From Campylobacterota bacterium (GTDB lineage: Bacteria; Campylobacterota_A; Desulfurellia; JAADFJ01), in NCBI GenBank assembly GCA_013152955.1, contig JAADFJ010000102.1, positions 1-40,654 on the forward strand: a stretch of 40,654 nt of DNA, read 5' to 3'. Below the pieces are notes generated by a model, which did no database searches, was not told the DNA's origin, and saw nothing but the letters and a program-made list of their open reading frames with translations. Shown piece by piece: positions 7,410 to 17,216 of this stretch (positions are counted from its first letter, which is position 1; each line of letters starts with the position of its first letter). The translations under genes and the position numbers were made by a program.

Positions 7410-9895
7410 AAAATTCTCTTATCTATATTTTCAATTATCGTATCGAGTTGTCTTTTATCGAAAATTTTTCCTCCATAAGGACCTGTAATATAAAATGAAT
7501 CACTTGCCATATCGGAAACAGTTGATAATTTAAAAAGGATGATGGTGCATCCCGAGTCGCTCAAACTACAGCATATATCGTGAAGAAGCCCCATTCTATC
7601 TGCTGCTTTTATATCTATAACTGTGTAGAGATCCGAAGCAGACTGATCAATGGAAATTTTTGGTATGACCGGTTTTACGATCCTTGTATTTTTGATAAAA
7701 TTATACTGCTCTTTTTCTTTCAACATTTTTTCTATTGGTAAATTTTCTGCGGAATTGATAAGATTTCCAACTGATTTCCAATCTTTTTCTATAAAATTTT
7801 TCGGTGTAATCGTCATAAAAAGATCTACAATATCATTGCCTATAATATAGGTTGTTCCGGCTAATATGCTAATCTCCTTATAGAACAGAATGCCTGTTAT
7901 ATCAGACATAAGCCGCTTTCTATCGGTTTGCCAAACAAATAACTTCGTAAAACTGCGCTCAACTTTTACAGAATAACCGTTTTTTCTCGCATCATCAATA
8001 TATTTCAGTTCATTTTCTGCTATATCATTAAAAAATCGGTCGCTAAAATCTGCCAAATACGGCATACTTTCACCATAAAGACTCAGCAGATTTTTTTTAT
8101 TTTTAACCGATTTACGACTTTGCCATCCTTTTTTCTCAAAAAACTCTATTGTTGCGGCATACAGCTGATCAGCCAAAATCTCGTACCACTCATTCCATAG
8201 ATTGTCATTTACAGATGACATATCAACATAGGTAAGCAAAAGCAGCCATTTTAACGAGGTTTTATCTTTTACCTGTTCTGCAAACTCTTTGATAATTGCG
8301 GAATCTGAAATATCACGCTTTCTAATAATTTTACTCATCATAAGATGATTTTTTATTGTTCTTTCTCCTAAATCGGCAAGTCTGTCGGATATTCCAAGTC
8401 GTTTAGAAAGTGCTTTGAACATTTTTGCTCCGCGTTTACCATGTCCTGTTGTAATAAATTTAGATTTGCCGATATCGTGCAAAAGCAGAACTAATCGCAT
8501 AGTCAAAAGTTCTTCGTTATTTAAATTATCAACAACAGCTGTTAGCGTTCCAAAAAGTCTGTCGCTTATGTTTCTTTTTATTATTTCATCCATCTTTCTG
8601 ACAGCCATAATTGAATGAATATCAACGCTGTACTTATGAAACAAAAAATGCGGCATCAGCCCCCTTATCCCTTCAAATTCCGGAATATATTTTGATATAA
8701 CATCAAGTTTGTTCATTACCAACAGCTGCTGGGCAACCGGCATTTTCAGTGAAAGCGTTTTGGTAAAAAGTCTTATGGGCAGATTATTCCGATTCATCCG
8801 TTTTTTGTGAGATTCGATTACAAGAAACTGTCTGAGCCTCGCTCCTATATCAAGCTGGTATCGTACTAAAAACCAAAATACCACTACATCCAGGCAATTC
8901 GCTTTTGAAAGAAGTTCTAATCCATTAGAATCAGATTCAAGATAATGTCCGTCTATATAAAAGATGTCGTTAATCTTATTTTTCCGTTTTCCCTCACCTA
9001 TAATTCCCATAATAGTATCAAGACTGTTTTCTATAAATAAACTGTACTCAAAAAACTGCCTCATCAGTTCTACGCAAGCTTTATCCGATCTGCCGTAACC
9101 AAGCAGTTCTGCTATATCTTCCTGCAGGTCAAAACGCAGACAATTATCTTTTTGAGTTCGCATATTTACAGCATTTCTAAGCCGAAAAATAAAATCGATT
9201 GCATCCGCTAATCTTTTAGATAAGAGTGCATAATCTTCCTCGGTCATATCGCTTATCAATACCTTGATAGGAGTAATCTTATTTATCCAGCAGATTGTAT
9301 TATAGTCCCGTAACGTACCGACGCCTTCTTTGAGATCCGGCTCACTTATATAATTGTCCGGATATTTCAATCTTCGCTTCTTTACCTCATCACTTAGAGT
9401 TTGCATCAAATGCTTTTTGTTGCGGCATACAATGTAGTTCAAAACTTTTTTTGAATATCTTTCATAAAGTTTTTTGTCTCCTGCTATAAACCGAGAATCT
9501 ATAAGATTAACCATAACTGTTATATCTTTTGATTCTTCGATACATTCGGAAATTGTGCGCACACTGCTTCCTACGGACAAGCCTGCTCTCCAAAGCAGAT
9601 CGGATAATTTGTTGTTAAGTGCATACGCATGCTTCTTTTTTATTCGCGTCGAGAGAATCATAAAATCAACATCCGATCCATAGCAGAGCTCCCGCCTTCC
9701 GAATCCTCCCACTGAAATCAGAGTGAATCCCCTTTCATTCTCATTTGTTGAACTAAAAACAGTTCTCAGTTCATTTTCCATCGCAACAGAATAATTCTTT
9801 ACTGCATCTCTGCCTAATTTCTCCGCAGGGACATTAAAAAACCGCTTTCTAAGCTCTTTTAACGCTTCAATATTTATATCCTCTTGATTTTTCAT
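7406..9895 (-). CDS. glnD: [Protein-PII] uridylyltransferase / uridylyl-removing enzyme
   Basis: The nitrogen-status sensor that uridylylates and deuridylylates PII proteins in response to glutamine. The 829-residue length is typical. Domains in order: a nucleotidyltransferase site SVGGFGRRELCYGSDVDFMI (residues 62-80, metal-binding Asp75 and Asp77), an internal helical region, an HD phosphohydrolase domain (LLHDIGKS, His473-Asp474) for uridylyl removal, and two C-terminal ACT domains, at about 645-700 (TDRKRLMSDITGIL) and 750-829 (DRMGLLHDICCSLSD), that sense glutamine. All catalytic motifs are intact. The ATG has no ribosome site; a TATAAT box ends seven bases before it, suggesting a leaderless message. 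It is the first gene of the minus-strand run and diverges from dprA. Confidence 0.95.
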   Translation of the reverse strand: MKNQEDINIEALKELRKRFFNVPAEKLGRDAVKNYSVAMENELRTVFSSTNENERGFTLISVGGFGRRELCYGSDVDFMILSTRIKKKHAYALNNKLSDLLWRAGLSVGSSVRTISECIEESKDITVMVNLIDSRFIAGDKKLYERYSKKVLNYIVCRNKKHLMQTLSDEVKKRRLKYPDNYISEPDLKEGVGTLRDYNTICWINKITPIKVLISDMTEEDYALLSKRLADAIDFIFRLRNAVNMRTQKDNCLRFDLQEDIAELLGYGRSDKACVELMRQFFEYSLFIENSLDTIMGIIGEGKRKNKINDIFYIDGHYLESDSNGLELLSKANCLDVVVFWFLVRYQLDIGARLRQFLVIESHKKRMNRNNLPIRLFTKTLSLKMPVAQQLLVMNKLDVISKYIPEFEGIRGLMPHFLFHKYSVDIHSIMAVRKMDEIIKRNISDRLFGTLTAVVDNLNNEELLTMRLVLLLHDIGKSKFITTGHGKRGAKMFKALSKRLGISDRLADLGERTIKNHLMMSKIIRKRDISDSAIIKEFAEQVKDKTSLKWLLLLTYVDMSSVNDNLWNEWYEILADQLYAATIEFFEKKGWQSRKSVKNKKNLLSLYGESMPYLADFSDRFFNDIAENELKYIDDARKNGYSVKVERSFTKLFVWQTDRKRLMSDITGILFYKEISILAGTTYIIGNDIVDLFMTITPKNFIEKDWKSVGNLINSAENLPIEKMLKEKEQYNFIKNTRIVKPVIPKISIDQSASDLYTVIDIKAADRMGLLHDICCSLSDSGCTIILFKLSTVSDMASDSFYITGPYGGKIFDKRQLDTIIENIDKRIL

Positions 9896-9902
9896 AAAGT
9901 TT

Positions 9903-9910
9903 ATTATACT
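9903..9910. promoter_or_regulatory. Overlapping divergent -10 boxes for glnD and dprA
   Basis: The gap between the two divergent genes is only 26 bp. On the minus strand TATAAT occupies 9908-9903, exactly seven bases before the glnD ATG. On the plus strand TATACT occupies 9905-9910, 11 bases before the dprA ATG. The -35 candidates are weak. Neither gene has a Shine-Dalgarno sequence, so both messages may be leaderless or nearly so, and the two polymerases could not occupy this site together. Confidence 0.4.
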
Positions 9911-9921
9911 TACAAAACAAT

Positions 9922-11004
9922 ATGATTAAAGGATCGGAATTTTCCACAGATCTTCTTTATTTAGTATCAATGAGAAATAACTTCAGAGAGTTTATGACTT
10001 TTATAATTGATGCGGTCGGCAGTATATCGGTACTTCCTGAAGATTTAACAAAATTTGTTAACCGATTTGCTGCACGAATCGGTTTTAAAGAGGAGCAGCT
10101 CATTGAAGCAGAACGGTTACTCTGTAAATGGAAAAAGAGCGGCATTTCGGTAATCACATATTTTTCAGAGGAATACCCTGAGCTTCTCAAGCAGATCTCA
10201 GATCCGCCTATGCTGATTTACTGTAAAGGAGAATTGCCTGTCGATGTTTCAGTCAGCATTGTCGGAAGCCGCATAGCAACAAGCTACGGAGTAAAGGCGG
10301 CTTCCCAGATAGCAGACTTTCTTGCATCAAACCGGATAACTATAACAAGCGGTATGGCAAAGGGTATCGACAGCGCTGCGCATAGTGCCGCAATCAAAAA
10401 CGGAGGCAAAACAATCGCTGTTCTTGGAAGCGGGGTTGATATTATCTATCCTCCGGAAAACAAAAGACTTTATGATCAAATCATTGAGAATGGCGCCGTA
10501 ATTTCGGAGTTTGAACCGGGAAGCTATCCGTCAAGATGGAGCTTTCCTCAAAGAAATCGCATTATCTCCGGACTCTCAATTGCAACCATTGTAGTTGAAG
10601 CAACAAAAAGAAGCGGTGCCCTTATAACGGCCAGGCTTGCAGCGAAACAAGGCAGAACCGTAATGGCCGTACCTGGCTCCATATTCTCAGAAACAAGCAG
10701 AGGAACAAATGCTCTAATCAAAGACGGAGCTATTCCTTTCACAAACTACAGAACATTAGTAGACGAACTTGTCCTTGATGTTGTAAATATTCTCCATAGA
10801 TCACATGAAAAACATAAAAAGCTCAAACCCGATCTATCCGGAAATGAAAAAGCAGTTTACGACTGTTTGGATACGAAAAAAACCATTGATCAAATAACTG
10901 ATATTTTGTCGCTTGATTCGGCAGCAGTTTCTGCTATTTTGACAAAACTTGAAATTAGCAATCTGATCGCAAAACAAGGGAGTAGATTTGAAAGAAAACA
11001 GTAA
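9922..11004 (+). CDS. dprA: DNA-processing protein DprA
   Basis: DprA (Smf) loads RecA on incoming single-stranded DNA during natural transformation. The 360-residue protein has an N-terminal SAM/HhH-like region, then the Rossmann-like core with SIVGSRIATSYGVKAA, ITSGMAKGIDSAAHSAA, TIAVLGSGVDIIYPPEN, FPQRNRIISGLS, EATKRSGALITARLAA and VPGSIFSETSRGTNALI. A C-terminal winged-helix domain (from about residue 300) ends the protein. The start ATG lacks a ribosome site; an ATG 16 codons later is no better. It overlaps topA, a common dprA-topA pairing. DprA alone does not prove competence; the prepilin peptidase at 23688 is compatible with type IV pili. Confidence 0.95.
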   Translation: MIKGSEFSTDLLYLVSMRNNFREFMTFIIDAVGSISVLPEDLTKFVNRFAARIGFKEEQLIEAERLLCKWKKSGISVITYFSEEYPELLKQISDPPMLIYCKGELPVDVSVSIVGSRIATSYGVKAASQIADFLASNRITITSGMAKGIDSAAHSAAIKNGGKTIAVLGSGVDIIYPPENKRLYDQIIENGAVISEFEPGSYPSRWSFPQRNRIISGLSIATIVVEATKRSGALITARLAAKQGRTVMAVPGSIFSETSRGTNALIKDGAIPFTNYRTLVDELVLDVVNILHRSHEKHKKLKPDLSGNEKAVYDCLDTKKTIDQITDILSLDSAAVSAILTKLEISNLIAKQGSRFERKQ

Positions 11005-13030
11005 AGAACTGGTGATTGTAGAATCACCGACAAAAGCAAAAACCATAGGCAGTTTTCTGGGCAGAAAATTCAGATGCATAGCATCAAACGGCCATATAAG
11101 AGATCTTCCTAAATATCAATTCGGCGTGGATATATCAACATTTGAGCCGCACTATGTCGTACCGCGCCAAAAAACTAAAATAGCAAACCAAATAAAGAAA
11201 TTAGCTTCGGAGGCCGGTAATGTATATATTGCAACTGATGAAGACAGAGAGGGCGAAGCAATAGGGTGGCATATACTGGAAATTGCAAAGCCGAAGAGCT
11301 ACAAACGCATAAGTTTTCATGAAATAACTAAAACTGCAATAATGGATGCGTTTAAACACCCCAGAGAGATCAACAGTATGCTTGTTGAAGCACAGGAAGC
11401 AAGAAGAATACTGGACAGAGTTGTAGGATATCGTCTTAGTCCGCTTCTGTCAAAAAAGATAGCAAGAGGACTATCTGCAGGGCGCGTTCAATCGGTTACT
11501 CTTAAACTGATTGTTGACAGAGAGCGCGAGATTACCAAATTTATTCCCGTTATATACTTTATTCTAACTGCCGAGCTGACTATTAAAAAGACAGTTGTCG
11601 AAGCAAAACTTACCAAAGTTGAAGGCAAAAGACTCAAGTTGGGTATTACCGACCAAAAAGAAGCCGAAAGGATAAAGCAGGAATCAGAACAATTTGGATT
11701 CACCATTCAATCTGTTACAGAGAGGAAGATCTCAAAATCTCCAAATCCTCCGCTAACGACAAGCCGCCTGCAGCAGCTTGCAAACAATCGACTTGGGTAT
11801 AGTCCGTCGGTTACTATGAAAATTGCACAAAGCTTATATGAAGGTAAAAAAGTGAACGGGAAACAGGTAGGTCTTATAACTTATATGAGAACCGATTCGG
11901 TAAACATAGCACAAACCGCCGCTCTGGCAGCAAGGGAATTTATAAAAAAGAACTACGGAGAACAGTTTATTCCAAAAACAGCTCCCGTTTATAAAAATAG
12001 TTCCTCGGCTCAACTTGCACATGAAGCAATAAGACCTACGGATATACAAAAGATTCCTAAGTTGATGGAGCAATTTCTCGATGCCAGAGAACTTAAATTA
12101 TACACGCTCATATGGAACAGTTTTGCGGAATCCCAAATGACACATTCGGTAACAGACTCAATTAATATTTCTTTGAGCTCGGGTAAAACGCTTTGGAATG
12201 CGCATCTGAGTTCGCTCAAATTTCCCGGCTGGATGATTATAGAAGGAAAAGATTCTGAAAAGAAGCTTATTCAGATAGACAAAAACGATAAAGCAGCTCT
12301 GAAACAGCTTAAAATAGATAAAAAAGAAACGGAACCTCCGGCAAGATACAATGCAGCGTCACTTATAAAAACACTGGAAAAGGAAGGAATAGGCAGACCA
12401 TCAACATACGCCACAGTCGTATCAACGCTTCTATCCAGAAAATATATTAAAAAAGAAAAACGGACATTCATTCCTGAAGAAGTTTCCTACAAGGTTACCG
12501 ATCGTTTGGTGGAATATTTTCCTAAATTAATGGATCTAAAATTTACTGCACATTTTGAAACACTTTTAGATGAGGTGGCGCAGGGAAAAACTAAAAGGGT
12601 TGATCTGCTAAATGAATTCTGGGGACCGTTTTCACAACAGCTTGAAAAAGCAATGGACATGCCGTCGGAAAAACCGGAAGATATTCCAACCGACGAAAAA
12701 TGCCCTAAATGCGACAGTATTCTTGTAATTAAAACCGGAAGATTCGGCAAATTTTTGGCCTGCAGCGGATTTCCTAAATGCAAATACACAAAAAATTTAG
12801 ATACCGACAAAGTTAGCGGAAAATGTCCTAAATGCGGCAGTGAACTCGTAAAAAAGGCAGGCAGACATGGTGAATTTATAGCATGCTCAGGTTATCCGGA
12901 ATGCAAAGTTATTTTAAATGAGACAAGTAAAAAATGCGACAGCTGCGGACATAAGATTTATAAGATCGCCAAAGAAGACCATCTGCTCTGTATAAATGAA
13001 AATTGCCTTTCAAAAATCACGAATAACTGA
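10988..13030 (+). CDS. topA: DNA topoisomerase I
   Basis: A type IA topoisomerase of 680 residues that relaxes negative supercoils. Seen in order: the Toprim domain (LVIVESPTKAKTIGSFLG, then ATDEDREGEAIGWHI), the cleavage domain with active tyrosine Tyr299 in GLITYMRTDS, SAGRVQSVTLKLIVDRE, EGIGRPSTYATVVSTLL, and three C-terminal zinc ribbons starting CPKCDSIL, CPKCGSEL and CDSCGHKI. The first two have four cysteines each and the third is shortened. The start is TTG at 10988, preceded by GGGAG, and overlaps the end of dprA by 17 bases. No terminator is evident after the stop. Confidence 0.96.
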   Translation: MKENSKELVIVESPTKAKTIGSFLGRKFRCIASNGHIRDLPKYQFGVDISTFEPHYVVPRQKTKIANQIKKLASEAGNVYIATDEDREGEAIGWHILEIAKPKSYKRISFHEITKTAIMDAFKHPREINSMLVEAQEARRILDRVVGYRLSPLLSKKIARGLSAGRVQSVTLKLIVDREREITKFIPVIYFILTAELTIKKTVVEAKLTKVEGKRLKLGITDQKEAERIKQESEQFGFTIQSVTERKISKSPNPPLTTSRLQQLANNRLGYSPSVTMKIAQSLYEGKKVNGKQVGLITYMRTDSVNIAQTAALAAREFIKKNYGEQFIPKTAPVYKNSSSAQLAHEAIRPTDIQKIPKLMEQFLDARELKLYTLIWNSFAESQMTHSVTDSINISLSSGKTLWNAHLSSLKFPGWMIIEGKDSEKKLIQIDKNDKAALKQLKIDKKETEPPARYNAASLIKTLEKEGIGRPSTYATVVSTLLSRKYIKKEKRTFIPEEVSYKVTDRLVEYFPKLMDLKFTAHFETLLDEVAQGKTKRVDLLNEFWGPFSQQLEKAMDMPSEKPEDIPTDEKCPKCDSILVIKTGRFGKFLACSGFPKCKYTKNLDTDKVSGKCPKCGSELVKKAGRHGEFIACSGYPECKVILNETSKKCDSCGHKIYKIAKEDHLLCINENCLSKITNN

Positions 13031-13119
13031 TCTACGGAATATTATCAGGAAACAGCTCTATATACTAAAATGTTATTTTGAATATATTCATATAATTTGA
13101 TGCAAGACAAATTAAACAA

Positions 13120-13148
13120 TAGACAATGCGCAACATAGGCTATATATT
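13120..13148 (+). promoter_or_regulatory. Candidate sigma-70 promoter for ftsH
   Basis: In the 271-bp gap between topA and ftsH, TAGACA (13120-13125) and TATATT (13143-13148) are separated by 17 bases, about 155 bp upstream of the ftsH ATG. The surrounding sequence is very AT-rich, so chance matches are likely; a TTGACA just before ftsH has no matching -10 box. I see no gene in the gap. Confidence 0.35.
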
Positions 13149-13301
13149 ATAATAGATGTATCAGGAAATTTTATGGCGGTGCTGCCGATAACAAAAATTA
13201 GGTATAGACAAAATCGTGTAATGCAGGATAAACTGTTTTTAAAATTAAATTTAATCAAGGAAATGTTTGACATTTCAAAATTGTGAGGTAACAAAAGAAT
13301 C

Positions 13302-15098
13302 ATGAAGTATACGGGACGTAGCTTTATCATCTGGTTAGTTGTAGGTATTATGGTTATATTTCTTTTTAACGGTCTCAGTAAAAAGACCACCTACAAAACT
13401 GCAGAAATATCGTACAGCAGGCTTATCAAGCTGATAAAAAATAATCAGATACAGCAAGTTGTAATAAGCGGCCAGAAAATAAAGGGTGTAACAAAAGACG
13501 GGAAACGTTTTAACGGCATCGTTCCATCGGAGAACTCAATTTTAAAAAAGCTTTCAAATAAAGATATTCAGATAAATCTTAAGCCTGCCGGACAAGACAA
13601 ATGGTATTATTCGCTTGCTATTACATTTGTGCCATTCCTGCTTTTTATGATATTCTTTATATTTATGATAAACAAATCATCCAAAGGAGGCGGGCTCGGA
13701 GGAAACAACGTGCTTATGTTCGGCAAATCGCACGCCAGAGTAATTGCAAGCGACTCCAATAAAGTAACCTTTTCCGATGTAGCAGGCGTAGAGGAGGCAA
13801 AGGATGACCTCAAAGAAATAATAGAATTCCTTAAAGATCCTTCCAGATTCAATAAACTCGGAGGCAAAATTCCCAAAGGAGTTCTCCTTATCGGAGCTCC
13901 TGGAACCGGCAAAACACTTCTTGCCAAAGCGGTTGCGGGCGAGGCACAGGTCCCGTTTTTTATAGTGTCCGGATCTGAATTTGTAGAAATGTTCGTCGGA
14001 ATTGGCGCATCACGCGTCAGAGATCTGTTTGCCAAAGCCAAAAAGAGCGCGCCATGTATAATTTTTATTGATGAAATTGATGCCGTTGGACGCAGAAGGG
14101 GTACGGGAATCGGCGGCGGTCATGATGAAAGAGAACAGACGCTGAATCAGATGCTTGTTGAAATGGACGGCTTCACGGAAAATGAGGGAATTATAGTCAT
14201 GGCTGCAACTAATCGGCCTGATGTTTTGGACCCTGCTCTGCTTAGACCAGGTAGATTTGACAGAAGAATTGCAGTAGGACTGCCCGACATTAAAGGAAGA
14301 AAAGAGATTCTCGAGGTGCATTCCAAAAACATAAAAATATCCGGTAATGCCGATCTTTCAATAATCGCCAAGGGCACACCGGGCTTTTCAGGTGCAGATC
14401 TTCAAAATCTAATAAATGAAGCAGCTCTGCATGCTGCCAGTCTGAACAAAGAAAATGTCAAGATGGAAGACTTGGAATTTGCCAAAGAAAAGGTGATGAT
14501 GGGGCCTGAACGAAAAAGCATGGTGCTCAGTGAAGATGAAAAAAGATTGACGGCAATTCATGAATCCGGGCATACACTGATAGCAAAACTACTTCCGAAC
14601 GCCGATCCGGTTTACAAAGTAACAATAATACCGCGCGGAATGGCTATGGGATTGACCCAGCAAATTCCGGAGTTCGACAGGCATTCTTACAGCAAAGAAT
14701 ATCTTCAAAGCAGACTTATGGTGCTTCTGGGCGGAAGAGCAGCCGAAGAGGTTACGGGCAACTCAATAACAACAGGTGCGGCCAATGATATAAGTCAGGC
14801 TACAAAACTGGCCACAAGCATGGTTGCCGAATGGGGCATGAGCAAACTTGGACCAATACACTATTGCGAAGATGAGAAAAATCCATTCCTTGGACAGGAA
14901 CTTACACATACAAAAAGCATTAGCAACAAAACTGCTGAAAATATAGATGGAGAGATATCCTCTATCATAAACGATGCTTACGGGAAGGTTGTAAAACTAC
15001 TTAATGATAATCTGCATAAGCTTGAACAGTTAACCGATAACTTAAGCGAAAAGGAGACACTTACAGCATCCCAGATAGACGAAATCGTGAAAAAGTAG
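13302..15098 (+). CDS. ftsH: ATP-dependent zinc metalloprotease FtsH
   Basis: A membrane-anchored AAA+ protease that degrades misfolded membrane proteins and regulatory substrates. The 598 residues include TM1 (about 8-26), a small periplasmic domain, TM2 (about 104-127), a glycine-rich linker, Walker A GAPGTGKT (198-205), the pore loop [17 protein letters not shown], Walker [12 protein letters not shown], the second region of homology [20 protein letters not shown], and the zinc site HESGH (420-424). The start ATG follows GTGAGG. Four bases separate it from folP. An ftsH-folP neighbourhood is common in many bacteria. Confidence 0.97.
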   Translation: MKYTGRSFIIWLVVGIMVIFLFNGLSKKTTYKTAEISYSRLIKLIKNNQIQQVVISGQKIKGVTKDGKRFNGIVPSENSILKKLSNKDIQINLKPAGQDKWYYSLAITFVPFLLFMIFFIFMINKSSKGGGLGGNNVLMFGKSHARVIASDSNKVTFSDVAGVEEAKDDLKEIIEFLKDPSRFNKLGGKIPKGVLLIGAPGTGKTLLAKAVAGEAQVPFFIVSGSEFVEMFVGIGASRVRDLFAKAKKSAPCIIFIDEIDAVGRRRGTGIGGGHDEREQTLNQMLVEMDGFTENEGIIVMAATNRPDVLDPALLRPGRFDRRIAVGLPDIKGRKEILEVHSKNIKISGNADLSIIAKGTPGFSGADLQNLINEAALHAASLNKENVKMEDLEFAKEKVMMGPERKSMVLSEDEKRLTAIHESGHTLIAKLLPNADPVYKVTIIPRGMAMGLTQQIPEFDRHSYSKEYLQSRLMVLLGGRAAEEVTGNSITTGAANDISQATKLATSMVAEWGMSKLGPIHYCEDEKNPFLGQELTHTKSISNKTAENIDGEISSIINDAYGKVVKLLNDNLHKLEQLTDNLSEKETLTASQIDEIVKK

Positions 15099-15101
15099 TA
15101 A

Positions 15102-16280
15102 ATGAACTTCTTCCAGATAGACGATTACAACAAAATAAAAAAAATGATAGCGTATATTGGTACAGATACCGCCTCTATCAAACTTATGGCACCAAAGGCG
15201 AAAACATACGCGGTGCTGCTAAAAAAAATAAAAAGCAGAGATGCGAATATCATTAAACAGCTAATGCTCTCAGCTGGAGCAGACGCAGCATGCGCAAAAG
15301 GAGTTATAGACTGCAGTGTAAAATACTCCGATGTTCTTCTTTTCGGAACACTGAGGCAGCTTGAATATTTTACCAAAAGTGCAGAAGGGCAAACATCTAT
15401 TGTACGCAAGGCCTCATCCGAGATCAAACAGTTTATAAGTTCTATTGAAAATCCTCCTTCGCTGCGATCCATAAATCAAAAGATGCGAAGACCTGCGATA
15501 ATGGGTATTCTCAACGTAACACCGGATTCATTCTCCGATGGTGGAGAATTTTTTAAGCTTTCAACTGCGGTAGCTCACGCAAAAAAGATGATAGCCGACG
15601 AAGCTGATATTATCGATATAGGCGGAGAATCCACAAGGCCGGGTTCCTTGGAAGTCTCAGAAGCAGAACAGATAAAACGCGTCGTGCCTGTAATTGAAGC
15701 GATAAGAGCTGAATCCGACATACCTATATCAATTGATGCAAGAAAATGCAGCGTTATAGAAGCGGCAGTTAAAGCCGGAGCCGGTATAATAAACGATGTA
15801 AGCGCGGCAGGTGAAGAAAAAACAGCAGAATTTGCGGCGGAAAACGGAATACCTATTATCATTATGCACGCAAAAGGAACTCCTGAAAATATGCAGAAAG
15901 CTCCATATTACGATGATACAGTGACCGAGATTACCCAATATCTGCAGAACCGTGCAGCCTATCTTATTGATAAAGGTGTCAGACATGAAAATATTATTGT
16001 CGATCCGGGAATCGGGTTCGGAAAACGGCTTTCAGATAACCTAGCCATAATAAATAATCTCGAAAATCTGAAACAGCTTGGATTTTTAATTCTTATAGGC
16101 CTTTCCCGAAAAAGCTTTTTAGGCGAAATAACAGGAGACAATGTTAAAAATAGAGAGGCTCAAACACTGATAGCCAATTTTGCCGCCATTAGCCATGGAG
16201 CCGATATTATAAGAGTTCATAACGTCAAAGATCATATAAAGGCAAAAAAGCTGTATTTAGCTATAAATGATCTTGAGTAA
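15102..16280 (+). CDS. folP: Dihydropteroate synthase with N-terminal extension
   Basis: Joins p-aminobenzoate to hydroxymethyl-dihydropterin pyrophosphate in folate synthesis. The protein has 392 residues against about 270-290 in most FolP. The enzyme proper starts near residue 130 with IMGILNVTPDSFSDGGEF and continues with DIGGESTRPGS, SIDARK, IINDVSA, IIMHAKGTPENMQ, VDPGIGFGKRLSDN, LIGLSRKSFLG and IIRVHNV. The first roughly 125 residues form a separate alpha/beta segment with RDANIIKQLMLSAGADAACA and DVLLFGTLRQLEYFTKSAEG. I recall a similar extension in FolP of some anaerobes, but I do not know its role. The ATG comes three bases after the ftsH stop. A diverged repeat begins directly after its stop codon. 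Confidence 0.94.
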   Translation: MNFFQIDDYNKIKKMIAYIGTDTASIKLMAPKAKTYAVLLKKIKSRDANIIKQLMLSAGADAACAKGVIDCSVKYSDVLLFGTLRQLEYFTKSAEGQTSIVRKASSEIKQFISSIENPPSLRSINQKMRRPAIMGILNVTPDSFSDGGEFFKLSTAVAHAKKMIADEADIIDIGGESTRPGSLEVSEAEQIKRVVPVIEAIRAESDIPISIDARKCSVIEAAVKAGAGIINDVSAAGEEKTAEFAAENGIPIIIMHAKGTPENMQKAPYYDDTVTEITQYLQNRAAYLIDKGVRHENIIVDPGIGFGKRLSDNLAIINNLENLKQLGFLILIGLSRKSFLGEITGDNVKNREAQTLIANFAAISHGADIIRVHNVKDHIKAKKLYLAINDLE

Positions 16281-16468
16281 CCTCCATTAATCCATGAACA
16301 AGCATCTTGAGTTCCAAATTAATCTCTTCTGCGCTGCAAATTTCGGCAACTGTCCCGTTGTTATGTGCAATTTGCGTTTTGATGAGACCTGTTCATGCGC
16401 AACGCGCAGGCAGGCGGATTTGGATTCTCAATTTAAAACGCTTAGAATTAATAGAAGTGCTCTTAATT
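16281..16468 (-). repeat. Diverged, inverted copy of the intergenic palindromic repeat (copy A)
   Basis: This stretch fills the folP-recO gap. Read on the minus strand it aligns with the core of the panB-panC element: GTCTCATCAAAACGCAAATT, then TTGCCGAAATTTGCAGCGCA, then GGAACTCAAGATG, all with close counterparts at 40137-40235. It carries an extra GC-rich segment (CGCAACGCGCAGGCAGG) absent from the other copies. Its own two ends pair with each other (ATTAATCCATGAACAAG against the AAAACGCTTAGAATTAAT side), so it could fold into a long hairpin. The 20-bp terminal repeats of the intact element are missing. Its last bases reach the recO start codon. Confidence 0.75.
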
Positions 16469-17216
16469 GAAAACACATCTAATTCATGCAATAACACTCA
16501 ACTCTATAAAAATTGGCGAGGCCGACAGACTTCTTGACCTATTTAGTTATAATCATGGCAGACTTTTGTGTACCGCAAGAGGTGCCTCAAGAATAAAAAA
16601 CAGGTTTGGAGAAGCGGCTGAACCGATAAATGAATCAAAATTTTGGGTATCATCAAAAGAGGGTAGAATATCTGTTGTTGCAAAAGAGGCCAATATAGTC
16701 GATTCATTCAAAAATATTCATTCAGATTTTCTCAAACTCAATCTTGCATTTTTTATTTCCGAGATTGTAGGATATTTTTTTAAAAGAGGCGATCCAGCTC
16801 CTGAATTCTGGCTTTTTTTAAGAAAATTCTTAAAGTATATGGAAAACAACATAAATCCTATAATGTTTGCCTTCTTTTTTATAAAGATCTTAAGCTGCAG
16901 CGGATTGTTTGCGGATAAGATATGCTCTATCTGCGGATCTCCTTTAAACGATATATCCATTTGCGGAAAGAACGGATTTATGCACAAAAGATGTTCGGAT
17001 AAAATAGATTTGGATATAGCACCATCAATTTCAAATCCCATCTTTTATTTTAAATCGATAAAATTAGAGAAGGTTCAAAGCGTGCGCCTCTCGCCTGATG
17101 TAGAAAAAACGATCGTTGCTACAATGTATAAAATACTTCTTATGCATATAAGCAAACCTCTTAAAACAGCAAAATTCTGGGAAAGCTATATCAATAACTA
17201 TTGGAAGAGTGTCTGA
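16467..17216 (+). CDS. recO: DNA repair protein RecO
   Basis: RecO mediates RecA loading in the RecFOR recombinational repair pathway. The 249-residue protein has an N-terminal OB fold (ITLNSIKIGEADRLLDLFSY, then GRLLCTARGASRIKNRFG), a helical middle, and a zinc-finger region CSICGSPLNDISICGKNGFM followed by HKRC. The start is TTG at 16467, the only plausible in-frame start near the family N terminus. It lies at the very edge of repeat copy A and has only a weak ribosome site (AGAAG, 10 bases before). The RecO stop TGA is immediately followed by the miaA TTG. Confidence 0.88.
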   Translation: MKTHLIHAITLNSIKIGEADRLLDLFSYNHGRLLCTARGASRIKNRFGEAAEPINESKFWVSSKEGRISVVAKEANIVDSFKNIHSDFLKLNLAFFISEIVGYFFKRGDPAPEFWLFLRKFLKYMENNINPIMFAFFFIKILSCSGLFADKICSICGSPLNDISICGKNGFMHKRCSDKIDLDIAPSISNPIFYFKSIKLEKVQSVRLSPDVEKTIVATMYKILLMHISKPLKTAKFWESYINNYWKSV

